Source of the DNA: Tretioscincus oriximinensis
Lineage: Eukaryota; Chordata; Lepidosauria; Squamata; Gymnophthalmidae
Direction of reading: 5' to 3'
Length of the DNA stretch: 64,000 nt
NCBI GenBank assembly: GCA_022410635.1
Contig: JAJVDF010000139.1
Span: forward strand, 719,683 to 783,682
Below, piece after piece: positions 1 through 11,103 of this stretch. Within the stretch, counting starts at the first letter, position 1. Each line of letters starts with the position of its first letter. The position numbers and the translations under genes were made by a program. Under the pieces are notes generated by a model, which worked only from the letters and a program-made list of their open reading frames with translations, did no database searches and was not told where the DNA came from.

Positions 1-64
1 GTTGTTTAACTTGGATGTACAATAAGTTTGTCTCTTATGTAATCATTGGCTCATGTGGGGATCT

Positions 65-540
65 GAGAGCTGGTCTGGTATAGTGGTCAGAGTGTCAGAC
101 ATTTATCTAGAAATCTCCTGGTTTGATTCAGTTCTTCAGACCACTCTCAGCTCCACCTAGAAAAAGAAGAACTGGGTTCTTATACCCCACTTTTCTCACC
201 TTTCAAAGGGACTCAAAGCGGCTTACAAGGGTAATTTTTGCCCGAGGCTTACATTCTCTTCCCCACCAGGCTCCCAGTTGCTGTCAGTTGCAATTTCTTG
301 CAATTCATGTTTTCGAATAGCTGGGTTGGCTAGAGCTACAGGCTAGTGGAAGGTGCTCCCGTCCAACACAGGGCTTCAAAACCCCATCTCCCAGGTGAGA
401 GATTGTCTCCTTAGCAACTGAGCTATCTGTGCCTACTTCACAAGATGTCTGCTGTGAAGAGAACAAAAAGTTATGTAAGCCGCCTTAATTCATTTTGGGT
501 TGAGAAAAGCGAGATATAAAAACCAACTGTTCTATTAGTT
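65..540 (+). mobile_element. composite of SINE copies in upstream intron
   Basis: 65-135 carries tRNA-promoter-like boxes (TGGTATAGTGGTCAGA and GGTTTGATTC). 172-230 is a reversed SINE tail. 470-530 is a forward tail, 'TAAGCCGCCTTAATTC...GATATAAAAACCAACT'. Nested insertions are likely; the A/B boxes are SINE heads, not a tRNA gene. Confidence 0.7.
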
Positions 541-660
541 CTTTAGTCTCTCTGTATGTTCATCTAGCACGTAGCTGTATGTTCAAGGTCAGTGGGCCTG
601 ACGATAAAATAAGGATACATCAGAAGTAGATGTGTCACATTGTTCAAAATATTCAATTTC

Positions 661-860
661 AGAGAAATAGCCATGCTAGTCTTCTTTTAGTAAGTCCAGC
701 AATGGGGACTTGTAGCACTTACAGATTAACAAGAGAAAGATAGGTGGCATGAGCTTTTGTAGAAGAAAGCATCTGAAGAAGTACACATGTCTCTGAAAGC
801 TCATGTTGCCTACCTTTCTCTTGGTAGTCTCTAAATTCTACAAGCCCCCCTTACTGGACT
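661..860 (+). mobile_element. dispersed repeat D ('AGAAATAGCCATGTTAGTCT')
   Basis: Starts AGAGAAATAGCCATGCTAGTCT and contains inverted halves (CTTTTGTAGAAG... / ...TCTCTGAAAGCTCATG). The same family recurs at 12866, 18085, 31889, 34573 and 43205. Family name not recognised. Confidence 0.6.
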
Positions 861-1021
861 TATTCAAGTCATATCCTATTTGTAGTAACATACTAAGGGT
901 GCTTCCAAATGAGGTTTTCTACATGCTACTACAGTGTTGGTTATGGGGGATTTGCATGACTAAATTTTGGGGATCCAGCAGTGGTAGCATTAGGAGAACA
1001 TGTAGACTTGTCTATGAAAGT

Positions 1022-1262
1022 TCATAAGAATATAATAGAAGCTCTGCTGAATCAGGCTGGAGCCCATCTAATCCAGCCTTCTGTCTCTCACAGTGACCCA
1101 CCAATTGGGCAGTCTGGAACAGAAGAAGACAAAATCTTCAACTGTTCTCAATACCCTGCAAATATCATTTCAGGAATCCTGCCTATTATGCCATCTTGGA
1201 AGCAGCTTCAAGACATCCTAGTGGTTGTTTATACTCTTGGCTTCCATGAACTTGTCTAATCC
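1022..1262 (+). mobile_element. dispersed repeat C ('CATCTAATCCAGCCTTCTGTCTC')
   Basis: Contains CTGAATCAGGCTGGAGCCCATCTAATCCAGC and CTTCCATGAACTTGTCTAATCC. Copies recur at 7917, 9598 and 23938 and the reversed end at 33340, typical of a widespread sauropsid SINE. Confidence 0.65.
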
Positions 1263-1391
1263 TATCTCATGATGCCTATCCTATTTCTTGTTAGACCCCT
1301 TGCTAGATTTTCTGAATCCAGTCTAACACGGCTATTCCCTTAAAAATGAAGACAGGTTGTAATGGTTTTATCTTTAACTTCTGCTTCTCAG

Positions 1392-1679
1392 ATCGCATTA
1401 TTCCACCTTCATTCACCAAGAAACTGAAAGATACACACGGTCTCCTGGGCTCATCAGCTGTACTGGAATGCAAAGTAATTGGGTCACCTCCTATTGCCGT
1501 TTCCTGGTTCCGTGATGGTCATGAGATAACTAGTGGAGATAAATATCAAGCAACGCTTACAGATAACACTTGTTCCTTGAGAGTGAACAGTCTTGAAGAA
1601 TCAGATATTGGAACTTATTCTTGCATAGCAGCCAACGTAGCTGGATCTGATGAATGTGATGCATATTTCATAGTCAGAG
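1392..1679 (+). CDS. TTN: TTN exon: Ig domain I72
   Basis: 96 codons, phase 1-1, acceptor ctcag and donor gtaaat. Encodes one I-set Ig domain starting DRIIPPSFTKKL. The core is intact: Cys27 in ECKV (strand B), Trp39 in VSWF (strand C) and Tyr76-x-Cys78 in YSC (strand F). The numbering I72 is inferred by counting back eight Ig exons from the N2A domain I80, and agrees with the mammalian I72 opening 'RIIPPSF' as I recall it. The domain belongs to the middle tandem Ig region, which is alternatively spliced in N2BA and skeletal N2A isoforms. An ATG upstream in the same frame (1346) lies in the intron and is not a start. Confidence 0.96.
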
Positions 1680-1821
1680 GTAAATTACTTGCACTAAACA
1701 GAAAGTGTAAATGTGACATCATTTTCTTAACATCTTTAAGAGTCTTAAACTCTTTATCCTCTTTGTTCCTTTTGTTAAGTTCAGCATGTTCAACCTAAAT
1801 ATATTTTAACCCCCATCACAG

Positions 1822-2100
1822 AACCCCCATCTTTCGTGAAGAAGCCTGAACCTTTGCAAGTTTTGGCTGGAGCAAATATAACATTCACGAGCATCATTAA
1901 AGGGACCCCTCCGTTCGATGTGAAGTGGTTTAGGGGCAGTGCTGAGCTGACCCCTGGTCACAGGTGCAACATTTCTCTAGAAGAATCCATCGCTGAACTG
2001 GAATTATTTGATGTCCACCCTATGCAAAGTGGAGACTATACCTGCATTGTTAGCAACGAAGCTGGGAAAGTCACCTGCACAACTCAGCTGTTTGTCAAAG
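1822..2100 (+). CDS. TTN: TTN exon: Ig domain I73
   Basis: 93 codons, phase 1-1, acceptor cacag and donor gtttgt, 142 nt after the previous exon. Starts EPPSFVKKPEPLQVLAG. Strand C Trp (VKWF) and strand F YTC are present, but the usual strand-B Cys is absent (reads ITFTSII), so this Ig cannot form the canonical B-F disulfide. As I recall, the mammalian I73 has the same substitution (VTFTSIV), so it is an old feature rather than damage. Titin I-band Ig domains work in a reducing cytoplasm and do not need the disulfide to fold. Confidence 0.96.
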
Positions 2101-2206
2101 GTTTGTCACTTGAATGTGCCACACGTTCTCGAGCGTCAAGGGGATGCAGTTTGTACATTTTAGACAATAGTCTAAAATGCTGCTTTTGTTCTCCTTTTTC
2201 TGATAG

Positions 2207-2485
2207 AACCTGCCAAATTTGTGAAAAAATTAGGTGACTTCAATGTTGAAAAGGGGAAGCAGTTAATCCTGGAATGCACCTTCAGTGGAACTCCTCCTAT
2301 TGGCGTATCTTGGAGCAAAAGTGGTGTGAATATATCTCAGTCAGAAAAATACAATATTACCACCACAGACGCGTCTGCCATCCTGGAAATATCTAGTAGT
2401 AAACAGGACGATGCTGGGTTATATTCTTGTCACATAGAAAATGAATCAGGACAAGACACTACTCAGGCTACAGTGTCGATATTAG
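2207..2485 (+). CDS. TTN: TTN exon: Ig domain I74
   Basis: 93 codons, phase 1-1, acceptor gatag and donor gttggt. Starts EPAKFVKKLGDFNVEKGK. Complete I-set core: Cys in LECTF, Trp in VSWSK, and YSC near the C-terminal end of the domain. The motif SGTPPIGVSW is typical of titin middle tandem Ig domains, and the exon sits 106 nt after I73. I recall the mammalian counterpart having Gly at the strand-B position (LEGTF), so the Cys here may differ between lineages; that comparison is from memory. Confidence 0.96.
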
Positions 2486-2588
2486 GTTGGTAACTTATAT
2501 TCAGTGTGATTTTCTTCATCTTTCTTAAAATAGTTATCCTTGAGAAGAAAATTGGTTTTGTAACCAAAGCTGCACCTTTCTTCCTTAG

Positions 2589-2867
2589 AACCACCTTACT
2601 TTGTCAGAAATCTGGAACCTGTTCAAGTGACTGTTGGAGATTCAGCATCGTTACAATGTCAAGTTGCTGGAACACCAGAAATCCTTGTCTCGTGGTATAA
2701 AGGAGACACAAAACTGAGAGCAACTGATACCTCTAAAATGCACTTTAAAAACCAGGTTGCCACTCTGGTGTTCACCCAAGTGAACAGCACTGATAGTGGA
2801 GAGTATATCTGCAAAGTGGAAAATAGTGTCGGAGAAGCTGCTTCTTCTGCCCTGCTCTCTGTTCAAG
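2589..2867 (+). CDS. TTN: TTN exon: Ig domain I75
   Basis: 93 codons, phase 1-1, acceptor ccttag and donor gtgaat. Starts [20 protein letters not shown]. Full I-set signature: Cys in LQCQV, Trp in VSWYKGD, and YIC in [12 protein letters not shown]. Close to the mammalian I75 in composition and spacing. It is the last of four Ig exons packed within about 1.5 kb, separated by introns of only 103-142 nt; the next intron is longer and holds a SINE. Confidence 0.96.
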
Positions 2868-3039
2868 GTGAATAGTGCAATGTTGCTTAAGTATTTAGTA
2901 TTCTTCAGGATACATAGTATAAGTCCCCCCAAACATTTGGAAACAGCTACACATAAGCAACTTCTTGAAATGCCTCAACAAAATTCCACTGGTGCAAGAA
3001 ACAGAAAATCCAAGAGATTCACTGTAGGTACTTTCTATG

Positions 3040-3285
3040 CCATGCAGAAGCATGGTGGGTGCAGATGTTAAGAGCAACGGTCTTTGGACAGAGAGATTGG
3101 TGTTCAAGGCCTCTATTGGCCTCAGGTTCAGCCAACCTTCTATTTGAAAGCAAGAAATGGCAAGTAGATTAAGAGGTACCACCACGAAGAAAGATGTAAA
3201 CTTTTGGGTGAAAAATAGCCTTGTAAGCCGCCCTGAGTCCCTTCGGGTGGGAAGGGCGGGTATAAAAACCCAATTCTTATTTAGA
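3040..3285 (+). mobile_element. SINE (type B) in intron I75-I76
   Basis: Fills part of the 683-nt intron 2868-3550. Has AGATTGGTGTTC, GCAAGTAGATTAAGAGGTACCACCAC and the tail TTGTAAGCCGCCCTGAGTCC...GGGTATAAAAACCCAATTC. Shares head, middle and tail with copies at 30431 and 52718. Confidence 0.75.
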
Positions 3286-3550
3286 AGGATGGGTCACCTC
3301 TTGGGCCACCTTATTTTTACAAATCTTACAGTATGTGACTCTTGATAGCACCTAACGTGTTGATGGTAGATAAATCTAGGGGGCAAAAGGATTTCTTGTG
3401 AAATTTTTAAAAAACAGTAATTAAAGACATATGGTGTTGGAAATCTACATAAACGTTTGTAGAACAGATTTTTCATAGTGTGAGTGAGATGCACCAAGCC
3501 GTATGACTGAATTTGCAGCTCTTCATCCAACAATATATGTTTTCTTACAG

Positions 3551-3838
3551 AGCGTAAACTTCCTCCTTCGTTTTCTCGAAAGTTAAGAGACATCCATGAA
3601 ACGGTTGGATTACCAATTACATTTGACTGTGGCATTATTGGGTCTGAACCTATTGAAGTCACATGGTACAAAGATGGTGCGCAAATAAGAGATGGTTACA
3701 ATGTGCAAACCTCATATTCCAATAATGTTGGCACCCTGCAGATATCACAAACAGACATGAGCCTTGCTGGACAATATACTTGCACAGCTTCCAATGCTAT
3801 CGGAACAGCCTCTTCCAGTGCTAAACTTATTCTTACAG
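3551..3838 (+). CDS. TTN: TTN exon: Ig domain I76
   Basis: 96 codons, phase 1-1, acceptor cttacag and donor gtttgt. Starts [20 protein letters not shown]. Core residues are Cys in FDCGI, Trp in VTWYKDG and YTC in [11 protein letters not shown]. The GSEPIEVTW run before the Trp is the usual titin loop. The ATG at 3703 is internal and the real reading extends to the acceptor at 3550. The frame is open throughout. Confidence 0.96.
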
Positions 3839-4032
3839 GTTTGTCCAGGATTAAGCACAATTTACTTCTATACCATCAATATTTTGAAACACCTTGACAT
3901 CTTGGTTTCAATCCTAACCCTCTTTTGCTTTGACCGTGGGTCTTAAAATTTCCTTGTGTGTTGTTGATTTCTTGGGTCTTGTTCGGTGGGTTATCCCTAC
4001 TTACAAATCATTTTCATTCTTTTACCCTTTAG

Positions 4033-4320
4033 AAGGGAAAACTCCCCCATTCTTTGACATTCCGATTGCACCTGTTGATGCCATTGCCGGTGACGGCGCT
4101 GACTTTGAGTGCCACATTTCTGGAACGCGCCCAATTAAGATTACCTGGTCAAAAGATAACAAAGAGATACGCACCGGAGGGAAATACCAGATCAGTTTTG
4201 TGGAAAACATTGCCCATTTGACCATTCTTAAAGTTGACAAAGGAGACGCTGGAAAATACTCATGTCATGCTAGCAATGAAGTTGGAAAGGAGTCTTGCAC
4301 AGCCCAACTCAATATTAAAG
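4033..4320 (+). CDS. TTN: TTN exon: Ig domain I77
   Basis: 96 codons, phase 1-1, acceptor cctttag and donor gtattg. Starts EGKTPPFFDIPIAPVDAIAG, nearly the same as the mammalian I77 opening as I recall it. Core residues: Cys in FECHI, Trp in ITWSKDN, YSC in KYSCHASNEVG. One complete I-set Ig domain of the middle tandem region. Confidence 0.96.
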
Positions 4321-5047
4321 GTATTGATTATTTAATAGATAGATTATTTCTTGACATCAAGATATTGATTAGGGGGTTTTTTTAGGGACCTGCAGGTAGA
4401 ATTTTGATCCTGCAATAAAGGTTTCAGACTTCTTGATGTTGTACATATAGCAGCTCCTCAGTTTCCTAGATCCAAGTTATAATTTTCATGTTCGAAAATG
4501 TTTATAAGGAGTAACTGTGTAGGAGGCCTCCTGGGATCTGTCCTCACTTCCACATCTAGGTGAGATGTCGGGCCATGTCCCGCAAGAACAGGGACCCAGC
4601 AGACAATGACACACAGGCACACATGGTAGCTGCTGGATCCCATGTGAGCAGTGGCTAGCATCCTGGCAGTTACCATGGTGGTGCTGCATGCCTCACAAAG
4701 GCTTTGGCAGCACCACAGAATATGCAGATGAGTGTGGACAGAGGAGCAAGCCTCTAGCCCCTGCTGCAGCAGGTAATTGTGCTGCTTCAGCATTTGTGTT
4801 GAGTGGGACACAGAGACTGACTTCAAGAAATGTAGTGGGAGTTTTATTAGCTTAATCCTCATTTTCATGCACTTAGTAATGTATTTAGGGATCTGTTACA
4901 ACACTTTAGTTGTAACAAATTTTCAAAATTCATTACTGGGAGCTGAGCAAACAATGTAAAAATTGTTTATTTTTATTTGATTTAACTGTAACTGGGTTTT
5001 ACACAGAAACTCAATTTTGTCTTCTTTATGGTTCTTCCTATTGTTGT

Positions 5048-5048
<1 letters not shown>

Positions 5049-5095
<47 letters not shown>

Positions 5096-5218
5096 ATAGT
5101 AGTAGTAGTAATAGTAGTAGTAGTAATAGTAGTAATAGTAGTAATAGTAATTGTAATAGTAATTGTAATAGTAATTGTAATAGTAATTGTAATAGTAATA
5201 GTAATTGTAATAGTAATT

Positions 5219-5252
<34 letters not shown>
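5049..5252. repeat. trinucleotide microsatellite (TAG/TAA, with TAATTG)
   Basis: About 200 nt of TAG repeats passing into TAA and TAATTG variants. Long open frames on the minus strand here (poly-Leu, poly-Tyr) are artefacts. The rest of intron 4321-5359 shows nothing I recognise. Confidence 0.95.
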
Positions 5253-5254
<2 letters not shown>

Positions 5255-5359
5255 TGCCATTGTACTGTTTATTTTGCCTGATCAAACATGTCTCAGTTTC
5301 CTAGGAAGATCTTAATAGGTTCATTTCTGAATCTTGAGCGCTTTCTTCCTCTTTGACAG

Positions 5360-5650
5360 AGCGGCAGACTCCTCCTTCTTTCACCAAAAAGCTTTCCGAA
5401 GCTGTAGAAGAAACAGAAGGAAACACCCTTAAGCTAGAAGGGCGTGTTTCTGGCTCTCAGCCCTTGACTGTCGCCTGGTACAAGAATAACCAGGAGCTTT
5501 ATGAAAGCCCTAATTGTGAAATATCTTTCAAAAACAACACACTTCTTCTTCACATTAAGAGTGCAGGACAAAATGATGCAGGCTTATATACTTGCAAGGT
5601 ATCCAATGAAGCTGGGAGCGCCCTGTGTACTTCTTCTGTGGTTATTAAAG
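5360..5650 (+). CDS. TTN: TTN exon: Ig domain I78
   Basis: 97 codons, phase 1-1, acceptor tgacag and donor gttagt. Starts ERQTPPSFTKKLSEAVEETE. Trp (VAWYKNN) and YTC (LYTCKVSNEAG) are present, but the strand-B Cys is replaced by Gly (LEGRV), as I recall for mammals too. It lies 108 nt downstream of a 200-bp trinucleotide microsatellite in the preceding intron. Confidence 0.96.
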
Positions 5651-7531
5651 GTTAGTTGATTTTACAGTTTTCATCTTATCTGGATCTGCCTGCTAGTTTT
5701 GGGTGTCTTTCAGTGTGCTTAATTCAGCTTCATATTTCAAAGAAATAGCCATGTTAGTCTACTGATTCCATGGCATCTTGCAGATCTGTCCTATATGCAA
5801 ATGTGCCACTGCTAATGAGGTCTTAGGCCCAGTGCATATGACAGGGTAAAATACAAAAGGGTGAAAACCCAGCATGACCCAATTGTCCATCTGTGCATAA
5901 TTACCTTCAAAATCCACATAGAGCTGGCAAGAGGAGTGCACCACAGAAGACTAGGAAGTTGATAATGTGTATGTCAGCCAACTGTACTGTGCAGTGCTGG
6001 CTGATATTTTTGCAGTATTGCAAGTCCTGCACAGCAGTGGCACACATGAGGGCTGTAGGCAGCTTGCCTACAGAAGGAGAGATATTTCATGCTGATGTCA
6101 GAGAACATCAGCAATCTCTCCTTTTGCGAAAATAAAGCCTTTTCCCGGGTGTTTCCAGGATGGAGAACAGAAGCTCTGTTGTCCCGTGGAGATCCTACGA
6201 TCCAAGTAGGAAACCTCGTGTGGACAGGGCCTTACAGGTGTCACAACACTTGTAACATTATAAAAGTAATAACAAACAGTGCATACAAAAAGGGCCACAG
6301 ATAAATACACACAGCCACACAGACACCCACAGACACCCACACATTGGCAGACACACAGATAAGAACAGATACAGATACAGTTTAGGAGCACCTTCAGCTT
6401 TTTATACAATATATAATGGGTCTCTGTTATATCCATTAACGGTACATTGTTTAATGAATGACCCCATACCTCCAATATGTATTCTATAGACCTTCTTGGT
6501 TACCTGAGATTTCCATTATTTAGAAAGTATTATTGATATTAATACCTTTGATAAAATGCAGTCCAAGGTGCTTTTTAAAAAATATTACTGTTGTGAAAAA
6601 TTGCAATGCTGTCTCCTCTTCATCTTTTCGTGAAATCAGCTTTATTTTACACGTCAGCTTTGTTTTGTTGAATAGTATGTCTTTATTGGTCCTTAATACT
6701 CTCTGTAAGGAGGCTGAGAATTCATTTGTGATTTGTGTGTTATATATGGCATTGAGTGTTTGATGCTGCCTGAGGCTTACGGTACTTACCTTTAAAATGT
6801 GTAATTTTGCGTGATAGTGAAAAATTTTGTATGAAGGCATGTTGCCAATTTTACAACACTATCAGTGCTGACATCCTTCTTCTGTATACCTACTTAAGGT
6901 ATAACACTGTTGTCCTGCTTTTATTTAATATTCCTAACCTTTATTCCATTATCCTGAACTGTCAGGAGTGAGAGGGCCTGCTCCGTAAGCCTCCAAGTGG
7001 AGATGCAGGTATTTACACAACATGGTTTTCAGCACCTGGTTAAAATACACTTTTTTATCCAGATCTTCAATGCTTACCATCCTTTGAATGTTGTTTTGCA
7101 ACATCGTAAAAATGTTTATTATTTATTTTCATTGTTTTTAGGATAGGATGTCAATCAATAAATAAATCAATAAAGTTCACCGGAACTCTTATCCACATTC
7201 AAGCTCCACAATGTTTACAGTAGTTAATATGTGTCAATTCTTCTAATTTGTGATGTCTCACTGTACATAAAGTGCACTGAAAAAATTCTTTTTCTTTCTT
7301 TTCTTTCTTTCTTTCTTACAAAACAATAAACATATTGATATTTTATTATGATCAACTCTACTTTATTTTGCATAATTTTAAACGGCATTAAGAAAGTGTA
7401 ATAGGATCATGATAAGTAAAAGATATTTAACTTCAGTCTTATACAAAACTGTATTTTGTTGTTGAAAAAAGTTACCTAACAAGTTTCCTTCTCTTGCTTT
7501 CCTTATTTTATCCTTTGTGTTGGGAATTCAG
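5651..7531 (+). other. TTN: intron between I78 and I79
   Basis: 1.9 kb. Holds a fragment of repeat D near 5737 (AGAAATAGCCATGTTAGTCTAC), a CACA/CAGA-rich low-complexity stretch at 6300-6375 and a TTTC repeat at 7287-7318. No exon-like segment seen. Confidence 0.7.
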
Positions 7532-7819
7532 AACCTAAAAAACCACCAGTGTTTGATCAACCTCTTAAGCCAGTTACAATAGACGAAGGCAAAATCTTGC
7601 AACTCAATTGCCATGTAAGCGGTTCACAGCCGATCAGAATCCAATGGACAAAAGCTGGAAAAGAATTAAGATCATCTGACAAATGTAATCTCAGTTTTAT
7701 TAATGGGACTGCCCTCTTGGAACTTCAGGCAGTTACTAAAACTGATTCTGGGGAATACATATGCAAAGCTACTAATGCAGCTGGAACTGATACATGCAAG
7801 TCAAAAGTATCCATTAAAG
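7532..7819 (+). CDS. TTN: TTN exon: Ig domain I79
   Basis: 96 codons, phase 1-1, acceptor attcag and donor gtacag. Starts EPKKPPVFDQPLKPVTIDEG. Core residues: Cys in LNCHV, Trp in IQWTKAG, YIC in EYICKATNAAGTD. It is the last middle tandem Ig before the N2A element, and the next exon opens with the Ala/Lys-rich linker that leads into I80. Confidence 0.96.
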
Positions 7820-7916
7820 GTACAGTGAAAGCTCAAGGTTAAGTAAAATAATGAGAATTCTGAAAGCCATTGTCTTTATGTGCAAAGGTCCTTGGATCTC
7901 CATGAAAATAGGCAAT

Positions 7917-8290
7917 AAGAACGTAAGGGCTGCTGAATGGACCCAGAGCCTAGCTAGTTCAGCATTCTGTCTCACACAATGGCCCACCTGAACAGTCTGA
8001 AGCAGAAGGAGGTGAAATCTTTACCTGTTCTTCATTTGTTGCAAATGTACTTCAGGAATCCTCCCTGTTGTTGCATCCCGGAGGTAGTGTCATGAGATCC
8101 ATCCTAGTAGCTATTGATACCCTTAGCTTCCATGAACCTGAAGCTATTCAAGCTGCTAGCTACCACGATTTCACAGTAAATTTCACAGACCAACGATCCT
8201 CTGGGTGAAAAAATGCTTTCCCTTCCCTAAACTTTCTGCCCATTTGCTTTAAAGAATCCTCCCTGGTCCTAGTGTTGTGTGATAGAGATT
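7917..8290 (+). mobile_element. dispersed repeat C copy before N2A
   Basis: Begins AAGAACGTAAGGGCTGCTGAATGG and contains TTCAGCATTCTGTCTCACACAATGGCCCA. Occupies half of the 720-nt intron between I79 and the I80 linker exon. Confidence 0.7.
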
Positions 8291-8539
8291 TTTTCTTCTT
8301 ATTTAGCTTATCCACCATGTCTGATTTTATACACTTCAATTAGATAGCAATAGCAAACCCCATTCATAAAACCAACAAATAAAATATGCTGTATATTTGT
8401 ACCCATGAACTCACCAAGAATTAATCTCAAATCTAGTCTGCCATTACCTTTTAATGATAGGTCCATTGTTTTCTTTAAAAAATGTTTTAGGACAATTACT
8501 TTCTGTTCACTAACTTAATTCATTTTACTTGATTTCCAG

Positions 8540-8632
8540 AAAAAGCAGCAGCTCCAGAAGCAGCAAAGAAAGCACCAACTGATGGGAAACTTTTCTTTGT
8601 CTCAGAGCCTCAGAGTATTACGATCACTGAAA
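8540..8632 (+). CDS. TTN: TTN exon: linker and first strand of I80 (N2A)
   Basis: 31 codons, phase 1-1, acceptor ttccag and donor gtaaga. Encodes an Ala/Lys linker (EKAAAPEAAKKAPTDGK) and then the first beta strand of Ig I80 (LFFVSEPQSITITE). The split codon A|AA gives Lys at the junction, so the joined protein reads ITEKTVATF, matching the mammalian VVEKTTATF pattern as I recall it. The exon therefore belongs to I80 although it is too short to hold the domain alone. Confidence 0.93.
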
Positions 8633-8927
8633 GTAAGAAGACCGTGTTTTTAACCTATGTTATTTTCAAAATTGTTTCACTTAATACAGGTGAGATCCCA
8701 TTATAAAGAACAAAATTCTTGTTGTAACAAGAAATTTGAAAGTACCAGTGGAACGCCCATAAGAGTGATGTTGATTATAATTGGTTTCATTATAACAAAA
8801 TTTCATTATAACAAACACATCCACCCGACCCCTTAGCATTCTTTATAATGAGGTTTTACCTGTACGTGTTCATTACTGTTTTCCTTCCACCGATAGCTAA
8901 CTTCCTTACCATGTTTTTCTCCACCAG

Positions 8928-9210
8928 AAACCGTAGCAACCTTTGTGGCGAAAGTAGGTGGTGATCCATTACCAAGTGTGAAATGGATGAAAGGAAAATG
9001 GAGACAACTCAACCACGGAGGTCGCATTATTATCCAGCAAAAAGGAGATGAATCTAAGCTGGAAATAAAAGATGCTACAAAAACGGATTCTGGCCAGTAT
9101 AGATGTGTCGCTTTTAACAAACATGGTGAAATTGAAAGCAATGTTAACCTTCAGGTTGAGGAGAAAAAGCAGGAAGTAATTGAAGGCGATCTACGGGCAA
9201 AATTAAAGAA
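8928..9210 (+). CDS. TTN: TTN exon: rest of I80 (N2A)
   Basis: 283 nt, enters in phase 1 and leaves in phase 2 with the strong donor gtaagt. Completes Ig I80: FVAKVGGDPLPSVKWMKGKW, then QYRCVAFNKHGEIESNVNLQ, then a charged tail ending GDLRAKLKK. The strand-B Cys is Ala (FVAKV), while Trp and YRC are present. I80 starts the N2A element, a binding hub; established work links N2A to muscle ankyrin repeat proteins (CARP, Ankrd2, DARP) and calpain-3. This exon changes phase, so N2A exons cannot be skipped one by one without breaking the frame, unlike the flanking Ig and PEVK exons. Confidence 0.96.
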
Positions 9211-10390
9211 GTAAGTCAAGAGGTCACTCTAAGAACGCAGTTTTAATCCACAAGTTATCTACATTTTTGCTACAAACCATAACCCATGATACAGTCCTGC
9301 CCTAAGCTCAGGAATAAGGGAATGTTTTCTATTTAAATTAGCAGATTTTTTTTAATGTAAACACGTGTCTCAGCAGAACAAAGCCATAAAAAGTTAATNC
9401 TTCAACTACTTCTTTGTTTTGTTTTAGTTTTTATTTGAACCACAAATGCACTCTATAACATTCAGGGGTTATAATTCCCCTGTTATTCATCTAGACATCA
9501 AACTTTGGTAAAACAATAATTAAACACTTTTAGCATATTGTTATTTAAAATAATTTTAGAACTAGCATTAATATTTTAGTTACTATATAGTTGTATCATA
9601 AGAATATAAGAACGTAAGGGAACCCTACTGAATCCGGCCATGGCCCATCTAGTCTAGTATTCTGTCTCACACAAATGCATTAGGGCACCCTCAAGCAGAA
9701 GAAGGCAAAATTCTCGTCTTCTTGACTCCCTGCAAATAGTATTTCAGGAATATTGCCTGTTTTCCCATCCTGAAAACTATTGATACACCTCTCTTCCATG
9801 AATTTGTCTCATCTGCTCATTACCATCACCTGTTTCATTATTTAAACTCAAGATACATAATAGTCATAGAAGAAGATGATGGGAAGAATTCTTGACTATT
9901 ACATTTTGCTGCTTGATTTAAGGGGTGCCAAATGTCATAAAAGGAGACCTTAGATTCAGATCTTTGCATGATCTTAGTTTTATATCTAATAAATTCCATG
10001 AGAACTGGTTCTCAAATGTTGAACTTCCACTGTGTTGAGTTTTTCCATGATTTTGCTATTAATAATTTTGTTGACACCAATATCACGTACTAATTATTTG
10101 GGTTACTGTGAAACTAATTTAAAAATATAACTAAAAATGTTCATTAAAACACGTATGTGAAAGAGAGTAAGGTGCTAATTTTCTGTGATATTCACTGAAT
10201 TTAACTTACTTTTGTATCTATTTCATTCCAGTAGTTCTTTTAAGATAAAGAGTTTACATCAGGAAACATAATGGCAATAGATGTGTTATTGATGATACAC
10301 ACTGTGAATTATAATTATGTGAATGTGAATGATAAAGAACAGGATTATTGATAAATATTAATTTAAAAAATAAATTTATTGTTTCTTTAG
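9211..10390 (+). other. TTN: N2A intron with repeat C copy
   Basis: 1.2 kb between I80 and un2A. A repeat C copy lies at about 9598-9845 (AAGAATATAAGAACGTAAGGG...). Elsewhere AT-rich sequence with nothing recognised. Confidence 0.7.
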
Positions 10391-10574
10391 GACCCCAACC
10401 AAAAAGAAAGAAGATGAGGAAGAAAAGGCCATTGATATCATGGAACTCTTAAAAAATGTAGATCCCAAAGAATATGAAAAGTATGCTCGTATGTATGGAA
10501 TTACGGATTTTAGAGGTCTCCTTCAAGCTTTTGAACTGCTAAAACAAGAACAACAGGAAGAAACTCACAGAATG
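10391..10574 (+). CDS. TTN: TTN exon: N2A unique sequence, main part
   Basis: 184 nt: enters in phase 2, leaves in phase 0. Encodes the helical N2A unique sequence (un2A) between I80 and I81: an acidic/lysine segment (KKKEDEEEK), then IDIMELLKNVDPKEYEKYAR and MYGITDFRGLLQAFELLKQ. The core is close to identical to recalled mammalian un2A, showing strong constraint. Established knowledge puts ankyrin-repeat (MARP) binding here. The N-terminal segment TPTKKKEDEEEK is shorter or different from the recalled human TPILKKGAGEEEE. The next 529 nt are intron. Confidence 0.97.
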
Positions 10575-10730
10575 GTAATTTCAACATCATTTTGTTTCTT
10601 CAAAAGTTAATTTTGAAATAATCATAATAATATTGCTGTGGCCTGTGCGGACCCGGAATGGCTGGTCCCTTAAAGCCCTTTCTGGATCCGAATAAGTAGG
10701 TTTATCACCTAAAAACCTAAAAAGGCAACA

Positions 10731-10835
10731 CTTTACAACTTTAATGGATGTGAAAGACATTTTTATCAAGTGCATCTTATAATGCCTACAGCAGCTGGGG
10801 TGTATCATTTTTTCATGCCCATTAAAGTTGTAAAG
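10731..10835. repeat. 17-bp perfect inverted repeat, 71-nt spacer
   Basis: CTTTACAACTTTAATGG at 10731-10747 is the exact reverse complement of 10819-10835. It sits in the 529-nt intron between the two un2A exons; the rest of that intron shows nothing recognised. Confidence 0.85.
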
Positions 10836-11103
10836 TTGTAGATTGAGTTTTAGACAGTAACCCTTAAATAAGGCTTAATGCTTTTTGCAACCTTCAAAGC
10901 AACCTTTCCGGCCTTTCTTAGAAGAAACATTGGCATATATCACAACATTCTGACAATACTTTCAGAGGAGTCCACCTCAGTCCCACTCTTTTAGTGTCTG
11001 CTCACAGGTGTTGCTTAGTATTAAAGAGCTTTGATATAAAATAAAAACTTAAATGATGTAAGTATTTCCTTCATACTGTATTAAATTCTGACTGTTCCAA
11101 CAG

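Noticed and set aside
1346..1798. ATG-started open frame reading through I72 into the intron
   Set aside because: The Ig domain is bounded by acceptor 1391 and donor 1680; the extra ends are intron.
4923..5285. Poly-Leu and poly-Tyr open frames on the minus strand
   Set aside because: They translate a trinucleotide microsatellite.
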